This document shows, piece by piece, positions 4,750 to 5,022 of a stretch of 5,022 nt of DNA. Origin of the DNA: Holosporales bacterium (GTDB lineage: Bacteria > Pseudomonadota > Alphaproteobacteria > RUG11792); the NCBI GenBank assembly GCA_031262205.1, contig JAISID010000087.1:1-5022 (forward strand), given 5' to 3'. Positions within the stretch are counted from its first letter, which is position 1. Every line of letters starts with the position of its first letter. The position numbers were made by a program, and so were the translations under genes. The notes below the pieces were generated by a model. The model was not told the DNA's origin. It worked only from the letters and a program-made list of their open reading frames with translations, and made no database searches.

Positions 4750-5022
4750 ATGAAAAGAAAGAATAAAATTAATATATACGCCTTCATAGGAATTATATAT
4801 TTCGCAATTGGGGCAACGCTATCGGCGGTAAGAGGAACAGCAAGCAATGTTGCTCTCCCCCTTGCTTGCGAAGAAAGTGGAACTACGACTATAGCTTCTT
4901 TTGCAACAAGTCCCGACGTAAGGCGTATTAGAGACGCTGAAACTGAAAGGATAAGAAGGGAAGCGTTAGAGACAGCGGAAAGACTAGTAGAGATAACGAG
5001 AGAGATGGAGGAAAGGACAAGA
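4750..5022 (+). CDS. partial gene: membrane-anchored protein with a charged, probably coiled-coil region
   Basis: A frame opens with ATG at 4750 and is still open at the right edge (91 codons seen), so the gene is truncated by the window. The N-terminus is a classic signal or anchor: positive residues KRKNK at 2-6, then a hydrophobic core at about 8-26 (IYAFIGIIYFAIGATL). A neutral Ala/Thr/Ser-rich stretch follows (about 27-55), and from residue 57 a dense Arg/Glu helix with heptad-like spacing (RRIRDAETERIRREALETAE) continues to the end, suggesting a coiled coil. The single Cys at 40 is not in a good lipobox (PLAC), so a lipoprotein is unlikely. An in-frame TAA at 4735-4737 fixes this ATG as the first start; the ribosome binding site is poor. 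The family is not recognised. It is divergent from the acidic protein gene. Confidence 0.72.
   Translation, partial: MKRKNKINIYAFIGIIYFAIGATLSAVRGTASNVALPLACEESGTTTIASFATSPDVRRIRDAETERIRREALETAERLVEITREMEERTR

Noticed and set aside
1..5022. tRNA, rRNA, CRISPR, DnaA-box cluster and integron attC sites.
   Set aside because: Looked for by eye on both strands; no TPsiC-arm-like motif in a cloverleaf context, no regularly spaced repeats, no TTATNCACA cluster and no matching core/inverse-core pair were seen.

Overview
This window looks like bacterial chromosome (or a large replicon) with low coding density. Only about half of the 5,022 bases sit in genes that can be defended; the rest is AT-rich sequence full of stop codons in all frames. 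Hand counts show the contrast: positions 841-900 hold 12 G/C of 60, while 2101-2160, inside the main gene, hold 31 of 60. A bacterial origin is supported by a perfect parS centromere site at the left edge and by a GspE/PilB-type secretion ATPase. This ATPase family suggests a diderm with type II secretion or type IV pilus machinery, but the lineage cannot be fixed from the sequence. Low coding density plus apparent gene fragments fits a genome undergoing reduction, as in host-associated bacteria; this is inference.

Layout, left to right. (1) A 22-bp perfect palindrome containing the ParB-binding parS core lies at 2-23. (2) A small minus-strand ORF (128-328) of unknown function has a plausible promoter just upstream. 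(3) Positions 347-1469 have no convincing gene, but hold structured repeats: a 26-nt imperfect inverted repeat bounding 471 bp (791-1261), and two copies of a direct repeat, each followed by a 22-nt hairpin with the same architecture but different stem bases. (4) Positions 1470-1764 hold apparent plus-strand coding remnants, ending in an excellent Shine-Dalgarno site with an ATG that opens only 10 codons and runs into the 3' end of the next gene. (5) A full-length, minus-strand GspE/PilB-type ATPase (1761-3206) lacks the usual tetracysteine zinc-binding module. (6) Positions 3207-3908 are non-coding, with two strong stem-loops. (7) A secreted or membrane-anchored, extremely acidic low-complexity protein (3909-4553, minus) faces, across a 196-bp divergent intergenic region, (8) the 5' part of a membrane-anchored, probably coiled-coil protein (4750 to the right edge, plus).

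The genes do not form an obvious operon. The ATPase has no pilin, GspF/PilC, GspD or other secretion partner inside the window, so it is an orphan locally. The two envelope-type proteins at the right are of unknown function. No RNA gene, CRISPR array or complete insertion sequence was found. The most distinctive signals are the parS site, the paired inverted-repeat element, the two covarying hairpins and the zinc-module-less ATPase.
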